A program made the translations under genes and the position numbers. Under the pieces are notes generated by a model. The model was not told where the DNA came from and did not search any database. It saw only the letters and a program-made list of their open reading frames with translations. From Basidiobolus meristosporus CBS 931.73 (taxonomy: Eukaryota > Basidiobolomycota > Basidiobolomycetes > Basidiobolales > Basidiobolaceae), in assembly GCA_002104905.1 (NCBI GenBank), contig MCFE01000142.1, positions 1 to 64,000 on the forward strand: 64,000 bases of DNA, read 5' to 3'. Within the stretch, counting starts at the first letter, position 1. Each line of letters opens with the position of its first letter. Shown piece by piece: positions 11,253 to 24,950 of the stretch.

Positions 11253-13292
11253 ATGCAAGGTTTAGAGGGGAATTGGTGGCCCTAGAGAGAAGTAAAAACT
11301 TCAACTAAAGGGTGATGAGAAGAGGAGCAGATTGAAAGGGTTGAGAAATACGGGATCTCAGGCCGTGAGGGCCAACAGTCGATGCTACGGGAGTTTTTAT
11401 ATCTCCTGGATGACGGGGATCGCTCGGGAGACGGAGAGTGGTGGTGTCAATAAAAAACTCGATGTAATGATGCATATTTTCCTCCTGAGCCAAGATTAGA
11501 TAAGACAGGATATTTATCGCGGCTCTTGCCAATGGGTCATTTCAGATTGAAAGCCGATAATTTACTGGGCAAGTGCTCTAGAATCTAGGTTGATCAGTGG
11601 AGAGCCATCCATAAGCGGAAGCCAGTCATTGGCACCATTTGCTGTAGCATCTGCATGGAGTGCTACACGAGGTATGGTAACCACAACGATCAACAATTTT
11701 TTGTCCCTCATCATCGACAGTCTAGAATTCCTTCGCCCTCAGCACAATACGCCTCCACATAAACAGCAGAGAAGTGTGGAGGCCACGAACAATCCCATGT
11801 TTACGGAAAATATTACAGAAACTCACTGAAACCAGATTCTGGGGGGTTGAAAATCAACTGGATCCACACTGGAATTTCCGCTAGACCATCCTTTGTTTCA
11901 GCTAAACCCGTGCGATCCAAGGGGATTTCAGGGATGTGTTTGTTAGGTTTCTGAGTGGCTTAGGGATATCCAGGTGACAGCCAAGAAGAGAAATATTGGA
12001 TTTCCTATTCCAGCAAGCCTTGGAGCCGCTCTCCTCGATGCTACGTAGCGGCACATCTTCTACGCAAGACTCTACATCCAGCTTTGATCTTGGGGTTCGA
12101 CCTTACTCCGCGAGTCCGGCGAATGGCGAAGAGCTGTTCGATGGGGATATACTAAGGGAACATTGGTGGGCCATTTAATCCCGGGTAAACCAGTATTCAC
12201 ATGTAACTGCAGGTATTCGAGGACTAAGTGCTTAAGAAAGCAACACTGGTATCACAGCCCTGGGCCTATTACGAATGCTAGACCGACGTTTTGTACTAAT
12301 CTGGAAAAATCACCACTCATACAAGTTTAGATCAAGTTACGTATGGCCCGGGATAAATTCAAAAGACCGTATGGGCCCGTCAAGGGTCTCGAATTCATCA
12401 TCCAAAGGTACTAGTGCGAATTGGTCATCGCGGAAGCTTGGGTGATTTGGAGCTGGCTGCTGTGGACTTCCTTGCCTCTACATAAATGCAATAGTCAAGT
12501 AGAGCCCATGAGTCTGTAATACCAGTCAACGCCGTGGCATTAGGCAACCGGTTCTCCAGTTATGGATTGCATCTGGCACATTATACATTGGCAATTCCAA
12601 CCGCTATTTCAACGTTATGAGAGGACCCTATCCTTGAATGGCTTGTGTATCATGGGGCCTCCCATGACGCCCAGAACCATTTTATTCTTTACACACCCAC
12701 AAGGTTTCCAAGCTGTCCAGCGGATCCCGGTATTCTTGATGCTCATGGGACAGTTGTTTCAATTCCTCCTATCATCAAGAGAAAATTCTGGCTACCCCAA
12801 ACATAGGCTAATTTAGGTGTTTCTCGAATTCTGAGCAACCATCATGCTCTGTTTATTGTTTCTGGCCAAGTAATGAAGATCCGCTCTGATGCAGGAGTGG
12901 GACTGTCTACAAAGTGGGTTTTACCCGAGTGTGTTTTTGTATCGTGGCTTCATGGTAACTCTTGCTTGAATGACGTCTACTCTGCAATGGATCAGAGGAA
13001 CAGTTGGCGGAAAATCAACTCCGATTTACATGGTGACCGCTGATGTCTGTCATGAGTGTGGGGTATTTTCGAGAAGTATGCAGCCTAGCCTCTGTTGGGG
13101 TACGATCCTTTTCCGATCCCCCCACGCCAATGTCCCTCGCACCAACCCACGCTCCAATACTTTTTCAAACAATTTCTGGTAATTTATTTAGGAATAAGAT
13201 GATACAATTCGGTACCTTGTGGCTTCATGATCTAATGAAGCACACAATGATCAACTCTGGGGCATAGAACTAAATATTAGACAAGTATACAA
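11253..13292. other. 2-kb stretch without a supported gene
   Basis: This lies between the start of MDM34 and the 3' end of the SPIN90-like gene. Two short plus-strand frames are mildly suggestive. One, at about 12000–12178, is preceded by an intron-like TTCCAG at 12010 and reads as a Ser-rich end, finishing at a TAA. I could not connect it to an upstream exon with a start codon, so I leave it as a possible last exon of an unrecognised gene. Nothing else stands out. Confidence 0.3.
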
Positions 13293-14111
13293 TTAGGACT
13301 GAGTTAAAATTGGCTGGATCTCGGACTTCGATGCTGCTTTGATGACAACTGGAGTGACAGCACCGTCCTGCTTCTCTGCATTCAATTTTTCCAATAGGCG
13401 TCGAATCTCAAGGGATTTTGTGGATGTTTGGTCAGCTCTGCGAGAGATGGTGGATGTGAGGACAAGCTTCTGGCGAAAGGTTGGGCTAGTCTCTAGGCGT
13501 CTAGAAATGGCTGAAACCACCCGGTTCAGCTCGGTGAATCTCTCAAACTGCGAAAACAACGAGAGTATCACATCGAGAAGGGCATCGATGACATAGCTAC
13601 AGTAACAGTCGTTGTACTCCAGCAAATCAAGAAGAGAGTCGATGAAATTCTCATCTAGCAACGCGAGGTCTGCACTGGTAAGATTTGGGGACCGGCAAAT
13701 CTCGTCAAGTAGGAGTAGTGCTGGGAGTTGTGTGCCGTAAGCTTGTGTATTCACCGCTTCGTACTTCAGCTTCTTCAGTAGGCTGGATTTTTGCTCCTCG
13801 TTACACCCTTTGGAGTGCTCTTGCAAAACGAAATAGAAAACAGTGTAGATCACATTTAATTCTCTCTCTGAGTGGGTGTGGATACTAATCTCGGTCAGAT
13901 GCTCCACAATTTTATCTTTGTATTCTTCGAAGTAGGCAGCCTCGACAAAAGAATAGCAAGCATTGTGCAGGGTGCTTCCGAAGCTCACAACGTCTTCGTG
14001 TCTCTGGAGGATTGCCAAGAAGGTGGTAAGCACCTGCTTCATATCCTCAGCACAGCTGGGCAACTTAGCGAAGAGAGCGCCGATTTCGTCGTAAAAGTCT
14101 TGTCCGGGCAT
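13293..14111 (-). CDS. SPIN90/Ldb17/Dip1-like protein (Arp2/3 activator family)
   Basis: This is a single exon of 272 residues, starting at the ATG at 14111 (MPGQDFYDE). It is almost wholly helical with no membrane segment. The middle (about residues 125–190) reads LLLLDEICRSPNLTSADLAL, DENFIDSLLDLLE, then a CSYVIDALL segment. The order (a Leu-rich EICR-like helix, then DxxFIxxLxxxIE, then YxVIxxLL) matches the SPIN90 leucine-rich domain of fungal Ldb17 and Dip1. Those proteins bind and activate the Arp2/3 complex at endocytic actin patches. The protein is shorter than yeast Ldb17 (about 490) and nearer to fission-yeast Dip1 (about 370). It lacks the usual LNEQ motif after YxVI, so the assignment is tentative. 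Another armadillo-type protein is the main alternative. Confidence 0.5.
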   Translation of the reverse strand: MPGQDFYDEIGALFAKLPSCAEDMKQVLTTFLAILQRHEDVVSFGSTLHNACYSFVEAAYFEEYKDKIVEHLTEISIHTHSERELNVIYTVFYFVLQEHSKGCNEEQKSSLLKKLKYEAVNTQAYGTQLPALLLLDEICRSPNLTSADLALLDENFIDSLLDLLEYNDCYCSYVIDALLDVILSLFSQFERFTELNRVVSAISRRLETSPTFRQKLVLTSTISRRADQTSTKSLEIRRLLEKLNAEKQDGAVTPVVIKAASKSEIQPILTQS

Positions 14112-14401
14112 ATTTGAAAGGAAGCTTGAGATGAAAAGAGAGACTAAGGTGTTGGAATAAAGTCGAAGCAAGTCACTGGGGTTTTATTCCAATCAGGCCC
14201 GGGAAATATCGGCACGCACTTATGGAATACTTGACAGTTGTTTCTGTAATGCGTGCATGTTAGTCCATGCAATTACCTAATATATCGAACTCTAGTCACT
14301 TTCAAGTCATATTGCAATAGGATAACTAGATCTTGTATATTAAAGAGATTAGGACAGTGCCCTGTGTCGCCACTTTTGCGAAGATCTTTCGGAGGTAGGT
14401 C

Positions 14402-14737
14402 TCAGATGAAAGCGGGTGGATTGGAATTTGCAGACACTGGGTAGGCCGATAGGAAATTTATCCAGTTCAATGTTGTTTGGTCATATTGTGAGCTTGCAAA
14501 GCTAACTATCCTGCCCCTATCTCGTGCATATGTAGATGCATATGGCCTGATGACACTAGGTGTCGCGTCAGAGACGAAGCCAGGCACTGCTTTGTAGCCA
14601 CCACTGGCGGTAAAAACTGGGGGCTGCTGAGGACTTTCAAGAATATAGCAGTTCCCATAGATTGGATTGAATGCATTCTTAGATGGAAGTGGGTTCCACC
14701 GATAAGATCTCATTGATCGTACGACAGATGGTTTCAT
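14402..14737 (-). CDS. small hypothetical protein
   Basis: An uninterrupted ATG-started frame of 111 codons lies head-to-tail upstream of the SPIN90-like gene. It is rich in Ser, Pro, Tyr and Asn, has no signal peptide and no membrane segment, and I recognise no motif. Codon use looks like the neighbouring genes (mixed third positions), which is the only support. It may be a real small gene, a last exon, or chance. Confidence 0.25.
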   Translation of the reverse strand: MKPSVVRSMRSYRWNPLPSKNAFNPIYGNCYILESPQQPPVFTASGGYKAVPGFVSDATPSVIRPYASTYARDRGRIVSFASSQYDQTTLNWINFLSAYPVSANSNPPAFI

Positions 14738-16010
14738 AACACTATATTAACTGTTGGAGAGAGTTACTGAATGAGGTTACGGCACGCTCGACTCTAACTT
14801 GGTATTAAAGTGCTTAAAAGGATGTCAATGACTGGCATGCTGTCTGTCAGTTGGTTAGAAAAGTACCGAGTCCGCACTTCCTAGATTGGCATTTCAGAAA
14901 TCGGCTGATGCCTAGATTATATCCATGTGATAATCTCAGTTTGAACCTATGTATGTTGCTTAAAATTAGTCCGATTTGGCCAGACATTGGTATATCCGAA
15001 CGGGGCACGCCTTCCAAGTCAGCTGATCTCATCTTCCCTCCCACGTGCAATGTCAATTCTAGTAGCATACAAAGATGAAGACAGAACAAGAAGTTGCTTG
15101 GTTGTTTTCTCCCTCCAGGTAAAATGATCGGTTCAGGTACTATTCTCGGGCTTAGTTTATGAGATCTACATATCTTATCAACGCTCTTCTCGATAGGATA
15201 ATGATGGATTGGGGGATTCCTATTCTCATGTACCTGCATTGAGTGGAAATGAAGCTCTACAAGTCTAATTGCTGCGCAAATAACTATTCTTGTCCCCAGC
15301 CTTGTATAGTGTTAAGCAATGTTTAAGCATGATCAACCAATCGTACTAAATTTACGAGTAAGATTTGTATCGATCACGCTCAAATTTTGGGACGAAGTGA
15401 TTTGATCCGCCTTCATATAATATGCTCATAGTTCACGATATATTGGACTCGACCTACCAACAATCATCAGTAGTTGTGTGATATCAGTGGAAATCGCGCT
15501 CTTTCAAAATGCTTGGGAAAGAAATCACATGAGTGAAGGCTTAGAGTGGCTTAGACTTGGCATAAATACCGCCTCTAAACATAACAGTGACAATAGGGGC
15601 TATTGCTGAATTTCAGTTTGATGCAACGAAGATTCCGTGCGAGTTCTCCATCATAGTATGGAAGCAAATATGCATATTAAAACCGGGTAGTGAACAACTC
15701 ATTGCTGCGACTACCTAAACACACTACGTCTCCCTCAGCACCAATGCTCTCTTCTGAGAAACCATTTAAGACTGGTGGCTTAGCAATTTCGTTATTTCCA
15801 TCACCATTGATATGTTGACGTGTAGGATCTCATTGGCGGAACAGTATATAATACAACTTGTAATTGGAGCTTCTGGAATATATAAATACTCCATGATGGG
15901 ATGCGTACACCCACATCTTTGTCTCCAAGAACTTCTCCTTGCTCTATAAACTTACCCTGGACATTAATCTACTGACTGAAGTTCCAAAAATTACTTATTT
16001 CTTTGAAAAC
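14738..16010. other. upstream region of the FAS1-protein gene
   Basis: About 1.3 kb holds no supported gene. A minus-strand ATG frame at 14847–15239 (130 codons) overlaps plus-strand frames and shows no motif. Two TATA-like sequences, ATATAATAC near 15845 and ATATAAATACT at 15880–15890, precede the FAS1 gene start at 16011 and probably mark its promoter. Confidence 0.35.
15879..15888 (+). promoter_or_regulatory. TATA box upstream of the FAS1-protein gene
   Basis: TATATAAATA lies about 125 bp before the start codon of the FAS1 gene, in an otherwise non-coding stretch. Spacing is suitable for a core promoter with a short leader. A second TATA-like sequence about 35 bp further upstream is an alternative. 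Confidence 0.4.
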
Positions 16011-17855
16011 ATGGCTCAATTTCTTGATTATTCTTCCGACGAAGATGATTTCACCATAAATGGGCCTCGCGGTGGTAATCGTCGCTCAAAGACTGTGCTC
16101 GACATCCTTGCAAATGACCGCCGTTTCAGTCGTCTTGTCACCGGATTGTCCAACAACCGCCAACTAAAGAGTGATCTTACCGATCCCAGAGCGGAGTTTA
16201 CCATCTTTGCGCCAACTGATGATGCTTTCAACAAGTTGAAGAAAGATCTGAAGCATGAGCCAAGTGATGACGAACTCAGGGATATCCTCCAGTATCACAT
16301 CGTTCCGGACTTCGTCAAATCACGGGACATCAAGAAGAAAGGATTCGCCCTCATCAAAACCTCTTTGGAGTTGAGAAGCTTGAACAGGCATCCTCAACGT
16401 ATCTACCTGAGCGAGGAATCCGATGGCAAGATACTGATTAACAACAAAGTACAAGTATCTGAGGCTGATATCGAAGCCTCCAATGGGTTAATCCACGCCA
16501 TTGAGGAGGTTTTGCTGCCTCCCAAAAAATTAAACGATCAAATTAACCAATATTCCAATCAATTCTCCATTGCCCTGAAAGCATTCAAGGATACCGGTCT
16601 CTTGGACAAGATTAAGGACGAAGAAGGAATCACGATATTCCTCCCAACCGATGCTGCTTTCCGTAATCTTGGCTGCGGGGCAACCAGCTACTTGTTTTCG
16701 GACAAAGGAAAAGACGATCTCAAGAAAATCCTTCAGCTTCACATCAGTAAGAAACTAGCCTATTCCACTTCCATCATTGGTCAGGAGGGGGAGCGTGATG
16801 GCCGCAGAAGACGTGACGATGATTCCGGCCACGGAAGAAGAGACGATAGGGACTATGAGCGCCCCAGAAGAGGAGGAAGATATGACGACGATGATGACTA
16901 TGGCCGCGGAAGAAGACATGGTGGAGATCATGACAATTACCCCAGAAGAGGTAGAGGTGGTGGTAATTATGATGATGATGATGATTATGGCCGTGGAAGA
17001 AGACATGGTGGTGATCATGAGAACTATCCAAGAAGAGGTAGAGGCGGAGGACACTATGATGATGACGATGACTATGGCCGTGGCCGTGGCAGAAGACATG
17101 GAGGCTACGAAGATGATTACCCCAGAAGAGGAAGAGGACGCTATGAGGATGATGATGATTACGGTCGTGGAAGAAGACGTGGTGGTTACGAGGAGCACCC
17201 CAGACCCAGGCCGGGAAGAGGCTATGATGATGACTATGACAGGGACTATCCTCATAGACGACAGGGCCGCAGAGGACGTTTCGATGACGATGATGATTAC
17301 AATCGTCCAGGAAATGGTCGCCGAGGAAACTGGGACGATGACTACAACGACCCCTACGAGCGCCGCCGCCCAAGACACGGTAATGGGCGCCGCGGTTGGG
17401 ACTCGGATGAAGACTGGAGTCTCTCCACCGTTGACGGACAAAGATCAACCAACACCGGTAAGCGTGACAGAAGAGGCCATCAGGATTGGGATGACGAGGA
17501 CGACCAAGATTGGGACCGCCACCGCCGTGGATCCCACGACGACTGGGAGGACGACGAAGACTGGGATAGACACCGCAGAGGGGACAGTCGTAACCGTCGC
17601 GAGCGAGAGCATAATGAGCCTTTTGAGAATCGGGTTCAGTTGCCCACTGCGCTCAAGAATGAAGATATTGAAATTGATGTTGTTGGCTTGAAGAGGCATA
17701 TTGACATCAGTATCAACCATCAAGCTCGCTTATTGCTAAGTGACGGACTTGCATCCAATGGGGTGTTCCACGCTATCGACAATGTTCTAATTCCAAGGGA
17801 TGTAAGCCTCCCTAAACTTACATGGTCTAACATTAACGAAGACTGTAAAATCTAA
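16011..17855 (+). CDS. FAS1 (fasciclin)-domain protein with a large Arg/Asp/Tyr repeat insert
   Basis: This is a single exon of 614 residues. FAS1 domain 1 (about 26–175) shows FTIFAPTDDAF, YHIVP and NGLIHAIEEVLLPP, which are the H1, YH and H2 signatures. FAS1 domain 2 starts at about 183 (ITIFLPTDAAF, LQLHI). It is interrupted at about 260 by some 275 residues of low-complexity sequence and resumes at about 535 (DIEIDVVG, then NGVFHAIDNVLIPR). The insert is built of units such as YDDDDDYGRGRRHGG followed by a PRRGRGGG linker; later units turn Trp-rich (DWDRHRRG). FAS1 proteins are normally secreted adhesion proteins, but the only in-frame start (MAQFLDYSSDED) gives no signal peptide. No upstream in-frame ATG occurs before a stop at 15894. 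Function is unknown; the RGG-like insert could bind nucleic acid or phase-separate. Confidence 0.85.
   Translation: MAQFLDYSSDEDDFTINGPRGGNRRSKTVLDILANDRRFSRLVTGLSNNRQLKSDLTDPRAEFTIFAPTDDAFNKLKKDLKHEPSDDELRDILQYHIVPDFVKSRDIKKKGFALIKTSLELRSLNRHPQRIYLSEESDGKILINNKVQVSEADIEASNGLIHAIEEVLLPPKKLNDQINQYSNQFSIALKAFKDTGLLDKIKDEEGITIFLPTDAAFRNLGCGATSYLFSDKGKDDLKKILQLHISKKLAYSTSIIGQEGERDGRRRRDDDSGHGRRDDRDYERPRRGGRYDDDDDYGRGRRHGGDHDNYPRRGRGGGNYDDDDDYGRGRRHGGDHENYPRRGRGGGHYDDDDDYGRGRGRRHGGYEDDYPRRGRGRYEDDDDYGRGRRRGGYEEHPRPRPGRGYDDDYDRDYPHRRQGRRGRFDDDDDYNRPGNGRRGNWDDDYNDPYERRRPRHGNGRRGWDSDEDWSLSTVDGQRSTNTGKRDRRGHQDWDDEDDQDWDRHRRGSHDDWEDDEDWDRHRRGDSRNRREREHNEPFENRVQLPTALKNEDIEIDVVGLKRHIDISINHQARLLLSDGLASNGVFHAIDNVLIPRDVSLPKLTWSNINEDCKI
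16787..17610 (+). repeat. degenerate tandem repeat coding for the Asp/Arg/Gly/Tyr insert
   Basis: Inside the FAS1 gene, GATGATGATGA-type runs alternate with CGTGGAAGAAGA-type runs. The protein period is about 27–29 residues for the first four units and becomes irregular later. The low complexity also creates long spurious open frames on the other strand and in the other plus frame. Confidence 0.85.
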
Positions 17856-18558
17856 GTTGCAGCCCCTAAGCCAGTCGTTTCCTGGGTTTTCGTTTTACCA
17901 ACCAAGGGAGAAAATCCTTGTATTATCCTGTAGTAGGCATCAATGCTATCACTTCTGATCAAAACTATCGTATTTCATACAGAATAAATGCGCTATTCTT
18001 ATTCTGGGTTGTAGAATTGGCAGCGAATTCGTTGGTATAGGTGGCTTGTCGAGATCCCAATGGCCGATCTTGGCAACTGGGCATTCTGCCGAAATTCCAA
18101 TATGCTGGCCAGCATAATCCAACTAGTAAGTCGCAGAATAAGCGCTGATGTAGGCTTGTTGCACGTCTATGTACACTTGCGATGAATGTCGCCAATAGTC
18201 CGAAGAAATTCAGGGTGTGCAGATCATTCTATCTCTTCGAAATCAACCACATGCCGCAAGCTTCGTAAGAAATTTCGCATAGAATGGCGAAATGGTGTAT
18301 GCAGTTGTGGGGAATATTGCCCTATTGAGTATGCATCGTGGTATGGTGGAAAAGTTGTGCTAATGCTTCTAGACTAGTATTCATGGCGCAGACTAGCATT
18401 GTATCGGCTCGCAGGGTGCGGTTATGATGGGCGCTCGCTTTATATAAAGCCAACCCTTCCAGGGCTAGCTTTTCCAAATTTCGTTTTCACTGGGTGGCTT
18501 TCAGTCGATAACAACATCCCACTTCCCCTGGATTAATATTGGCCCGAACAGAAAGAGC
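17856..18558. other. intergenic stretch before the GPI-type protein gene
   Basis: I see no supported coding frame. The downstream part carries a TATA box at 18440–18447 for the next gene. A short pyrimidine-rich stretch around 18450–18540 probably corresponds to its transcription start region. Confidence 0.4.
18439..18448 (+). promoter_or_regulatory. TATA box of the GPI-type protein gene
   Basis: TTTATATAAA lies about 110 bp upstream of the ATG at 18559, a usual distance for a strongly expressed small secreted protein. Confidence 0.45.
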
Positions 18559-18984
18559 ATGCGCCCATTTCATAGTTTCCTTGGGATTTTTTGTGTCTTG
18601 ACATGTCTCAGTCAGCTCGCCTCGTTTTCTGATGCTCAAGGCTTTCCATCTAGCTTTTCATCAGCCTCGAGTTCAGTTGGGGTGATCGATTCAAGCCAAC
18701 CTACCGCGGCAGTATCCGCTGGAACTTTGAACCCTGTACCATCCACTCCACTGATAATAGAAACAACCACCATCCTTGTCCTACCCACAATATCGTCCTC
18801 CATGTCAAGTCAATCACACAAAGGACCTATACACACCCGCTCCGAGTTGAAATCATCCACGCATACGGCAAGCGCGGTGTACGCTGACACAACGGCGTCA
18901 CCGCGGGCCATTAGCGCAAGTGATGCATGCCATCCAGTGCTTTATCTCATGCTACTAAGCGTGGCGTCCACAATATTTAGTTGA
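18559..18984 (+). CDS. small Ser/Thr-rich secreted protein, probably GPI-anchored
   Basis: This is a single exon of 141 residues. The N-terminus (MRPFHSFLGIFCVLTCLSQ, then LASFSDAQ) is a typical signal peptide with likely cleavage after AQ at about residue 27. The centre is rich in Ser, Thr, Pro and Ala, as expected for an O-glycosylated wall protein. The C-terminus has small residues (SASDA) followed by a short hydrophobic tail ending at the last residue, the pattern for GPI-anchor attachment. No enzymatic domain is present. It probably sits on the plasma membrane or in the cell wall. Proteins of this type evolve quickly and have no clear orthologue by eye. Confidence 0.7.
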   Translation: MRPFHSFLGIFCVLTCLSQLASFSDAQGFPSSFSSASSSVGVIDSSQPTAAVSAGTLNPVPSTPLIIETTTILVLPTISSSMSSQSHKGPIHTRSELKSSTHTASAVYADTTASPRAISASDACHPVLYLMLLSVASTIFS

Positions 18985-20127
18985 AGATCCAGGGGTACAG
19001 GGGTGCTAGTAGTTGAAATAGAATTCATGTTAGACTCTCGAATGTTTGCTCAACAATTCCAAGAAGTAAATTAAATTCTACAATGTGTACTATAGCCAAA
19101 CTATTGCAATGTACCAGTAGGGTGATCCTGGCTTTGGTTGGTTCGGTGTTGCCCACCCTAGCCGAAGCGAATGGCTTCATGTAGTCTGGGAACCTGGGTA
19201 AATCATTGAGTTTTCCACCGTCATTGTGCGCGTGCAATTAATGCTCGAGCCAGGGTTGATACAAACAACACAAACACTATCCATTGTGATGATGCCAGAA
19301 CAATCAGTGATGGTGTTCCCGCCACTCGAATTCATAACCAGATTTCATTTAGCTCCCGGCAAGAGCTCATTGTGATGAATAACAATGCTTGTTGTACCTA
19401 CTGGACGCACAATATCGTAGTTAGACTTGAATGTGCATTAGCTTCAAGTTCAATATGATCTCTTTACAATGCGTTTCTAGTTAGATCATCTGGCGTGGAC
19501 CCAGTAATCTGAGGAATCTTCGCAGTCACTATTGCTGTTACAAGCAAACAATAAGCATGGAAAGCATATGTATTGAGCAACAATCGCTTGCTGTAGGCCT
19601 CTATGTACTTCCTAGGTGTGTTACTGCAAGTAGGCCGATACCTTTCCTGGGTGCAGGCCGTGTATATACCTAATCTACCAATGGCATGCAGACGTCCTAG
19701 GGATTTCACCAATTCATAATCTACAATCCTCGGTAATGCAATGGCTGCATAGGCTGCAACGTTTCAATCAGCAAGTAAGTTTAAGGCTTCAATGACTTTT
19801 TTATTCGAGGCATGGCTTCCCTTGTTGCACTCATACGCGCACTCATCCTACCCATTGTTCAGGTAATTTCCCTTGCATCTCTCACCCTGAACAGGATTTT
19901 CTGACTGGTATGGAGTGTCATTGACACGCTCCCGATTCCTGCTTTGTTACTGAGCATCTCATAGCTGGGATTTCATAAAAGCTCGACGCTGCCCCAAGCG
20001 GATCGCTTTTTCGTGACTCTGGCCTATCTCCCATTATCTCCGCTCCTTGACTATTCCTGACAGCGGACTTCATCTCTTCAGCCTCGCCCCGAACCACCCT
20101 AAACCACGCATATCCCCAAATAGGAGT
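18985..20127. other. intergenic stretch without a supported gene
   Basis: About 1.1 kb. Short minus-strand frames near 19025–19237 and 19464–19712 show no motif. The last 150 bp are pyrimidine-rich and probably form the promoter and leader of the Sel1-repeat gene. Confidence 0.4.
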
Positions 20128-21099
20128 ATGAACTCGTTCAAAAAAGTCTTTCGAAAGCCAAAATTCTCTGGCGAACTGAGGGCCAATTCTTTAGATGGCG
20201 GGCCGTTTACATCATCAACACAGTACACACACCAAAATAAATCTTCCGATGAGGTGCGGCTAAAGAAAGGGACATACAGCATCCAAGGGTATCACAAATC
20301 CCTACCTTCTTCCACCAGCTCACTCTCTAATCTGATCCCTCCCTCAACTTCCAAAAGCACCCCATCACTGTCCACCAAGGGGCACGCAAACGACGGGGAG
20401 GATTTTTCCGCCTGGGTGCCGTACCAGAATGTAGATAAAACGAAGTCGGCCTCCACCCTGGCCGACGGATATGTTCAGAAAGCCATATACTGTCATGAAC
20501 GGAACGAGCTGGAAAAGGCGGCGCATTTCTTCCGACTCGCCGCCTGCCAAGGATCCCCGGTAGGGTTGTTCTTGTATGGGATCTCTCTCAGGCATGGTTG
20601 GGTAAGGGGTTTCTGCTATTTCCGGGATTGCGACGGATCGAGATCTAGTTTCGTCCAGTTGAGCCAAACCCTGGGTGTTTCCAGCGCCTACTAACCAGTG
20701 ATTTTGTAGGGGTGTAAGGCGAATCCGCAGGTGGCCTTCCAGTGCCTTCAGAAGGCGGCGGAATGCGCGGTGTTCGATCTGAATAACCTGACAAACAACA
20801 CGAATCTCTCTGCAGCCAAGCATGAGCTAGTTCTGGCTATCTACGAGCTTGGCGTCTGCTTCCAGAATGGCTGGGGCGTATCTAAAAACAAAGCTACCGC
20901 TGCATACTACTTCGAGATTGCTGCCAATCTGGGGGATCCGGATGCGCAGAACGACCTGGCCTTTTGCTATCTCCACGGACACGGGGTCAAGAAGGATCAA
21001 TACAAGGCGGCCAAATACTACCGGATGGCATATGCCCAGGGACTGGGGGTGGTAGGGAACAGTTGGATATTTAAAGAGAAGTACGACAATGTTGCCTGA
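20128..21099 (+). CDS. Sel1-like repeat protein
   Basis: The gene has two exons (20128–20601, 20710–21099) and encodes 287 residues. The 108-bp intron is the longest in the island and has a CTACTAACC branch sequence. The first 110 residues are basic and Ser-rich (MNSFKKVFRKPKFSG). From about residue 115 there are three to four Sel1-type helix pairs: EKAAHFFRLAACQGSPVGLF, YELGVCFQNGWGVSKNKATA, AQNDLAFCYLHGHGVKKDQY. The C-terminus GNSWIFKEKYD is shared, as I recall, with fungal Sel1 proteins of the Dsf2/Nif1 type. Sel1 repeats are protein–protein scaffolds; in fungi such proteins act in polarity, chitin-synthase regulation or cell-cycle control. Which of these applies here cannot be told. Confidence 0.75.
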
Positions 21100-21882
21100 G
21101 CCTGGACGCCCACAGGATACTCGCCTCACGCTCGCCTGCAACCCTGGATATCACTGACACCCACTTGCCCTTGGCTTCATATACATATTCTATTTCTGTA
21201 AACTTGCTTCACTCTGCCCAGATTATTTACCCTACCTCCCACATTAAGCGGTCTGCCTTTCCAAACAGTTCTAGCATCCTCCATCTTGTTGACTTCTACA
21301 TCCTTACACCCAGTGGCCCATTTAAATACAACTCTGTTTCAAATACTAGCCGTGCGTATGGTTTCCTGATCCAACCGGAATCATACCAGTATGTGATCTG
21401 CTGCGGCAAAAGCTGCCTCTATCCCATTCTTCCAAGTTGGGAATCTTGGAATTATCCCTAGACATGAGGGGAGATACTCGAGCGCCGACAATCGGGATTT
21501 CCTGGGGGTTTTCATCAGTAGTGTCAACGTACCCAGAGCCATGAAATCGTGTAGGTGCAGGAGCGGTAATTGATAATGTGAAAGGTTGTTGGGAGTGGGG
21601 TCTCTCCTTCAGTTGGCAAGCCACTCCTAGTCAAACTCCTACTGAGCCAGGAAAATAAGCAAACCAATGTAGCTCTGATTCGACTGGCCATTGCTTGGCG
21701 CATTGTTTTGCACTTGGTTGGACTTGAATATTTTTTTCAATTTTCAGTCGAACCGCATACGTCTGGTTCATCATGATTGACTGTTAAATACGCTGATTTC
21801 CGATGCAGTCTCAATTGATATAAAACCATTGGCGATCCCGCCCCGCGTCCCTTCTGCTCGGACGAAGTCGCTGGTAAACAGG
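21100..21882. other. intergenic stretch between Sel1 and RecQ genes
   Basis: I see no supported gene. A minus-strand frame at 21346–21624 has no motif. The last 100 bp lead into the RecQ start codon. Confidence 0.4.

Positions 21883-24950
<3,068 letters not shown>

Noticed and set aside
15893-15949. Upstream open frame (18 codons) before the FAS1 gene
   Set aside because: It begins only about 6 bp after the TATA box at 15879–15888, so it probably lies upstream of the transcription start. It is also out of frame with the main gene.
16755-17448. Long open frames on the minus strand and second plus frame within the FAS1 gene
   Set aside because: They are produced by the GATGATGA/GGAAGAAG low-complexity repeat and have no start context or motif of their own.
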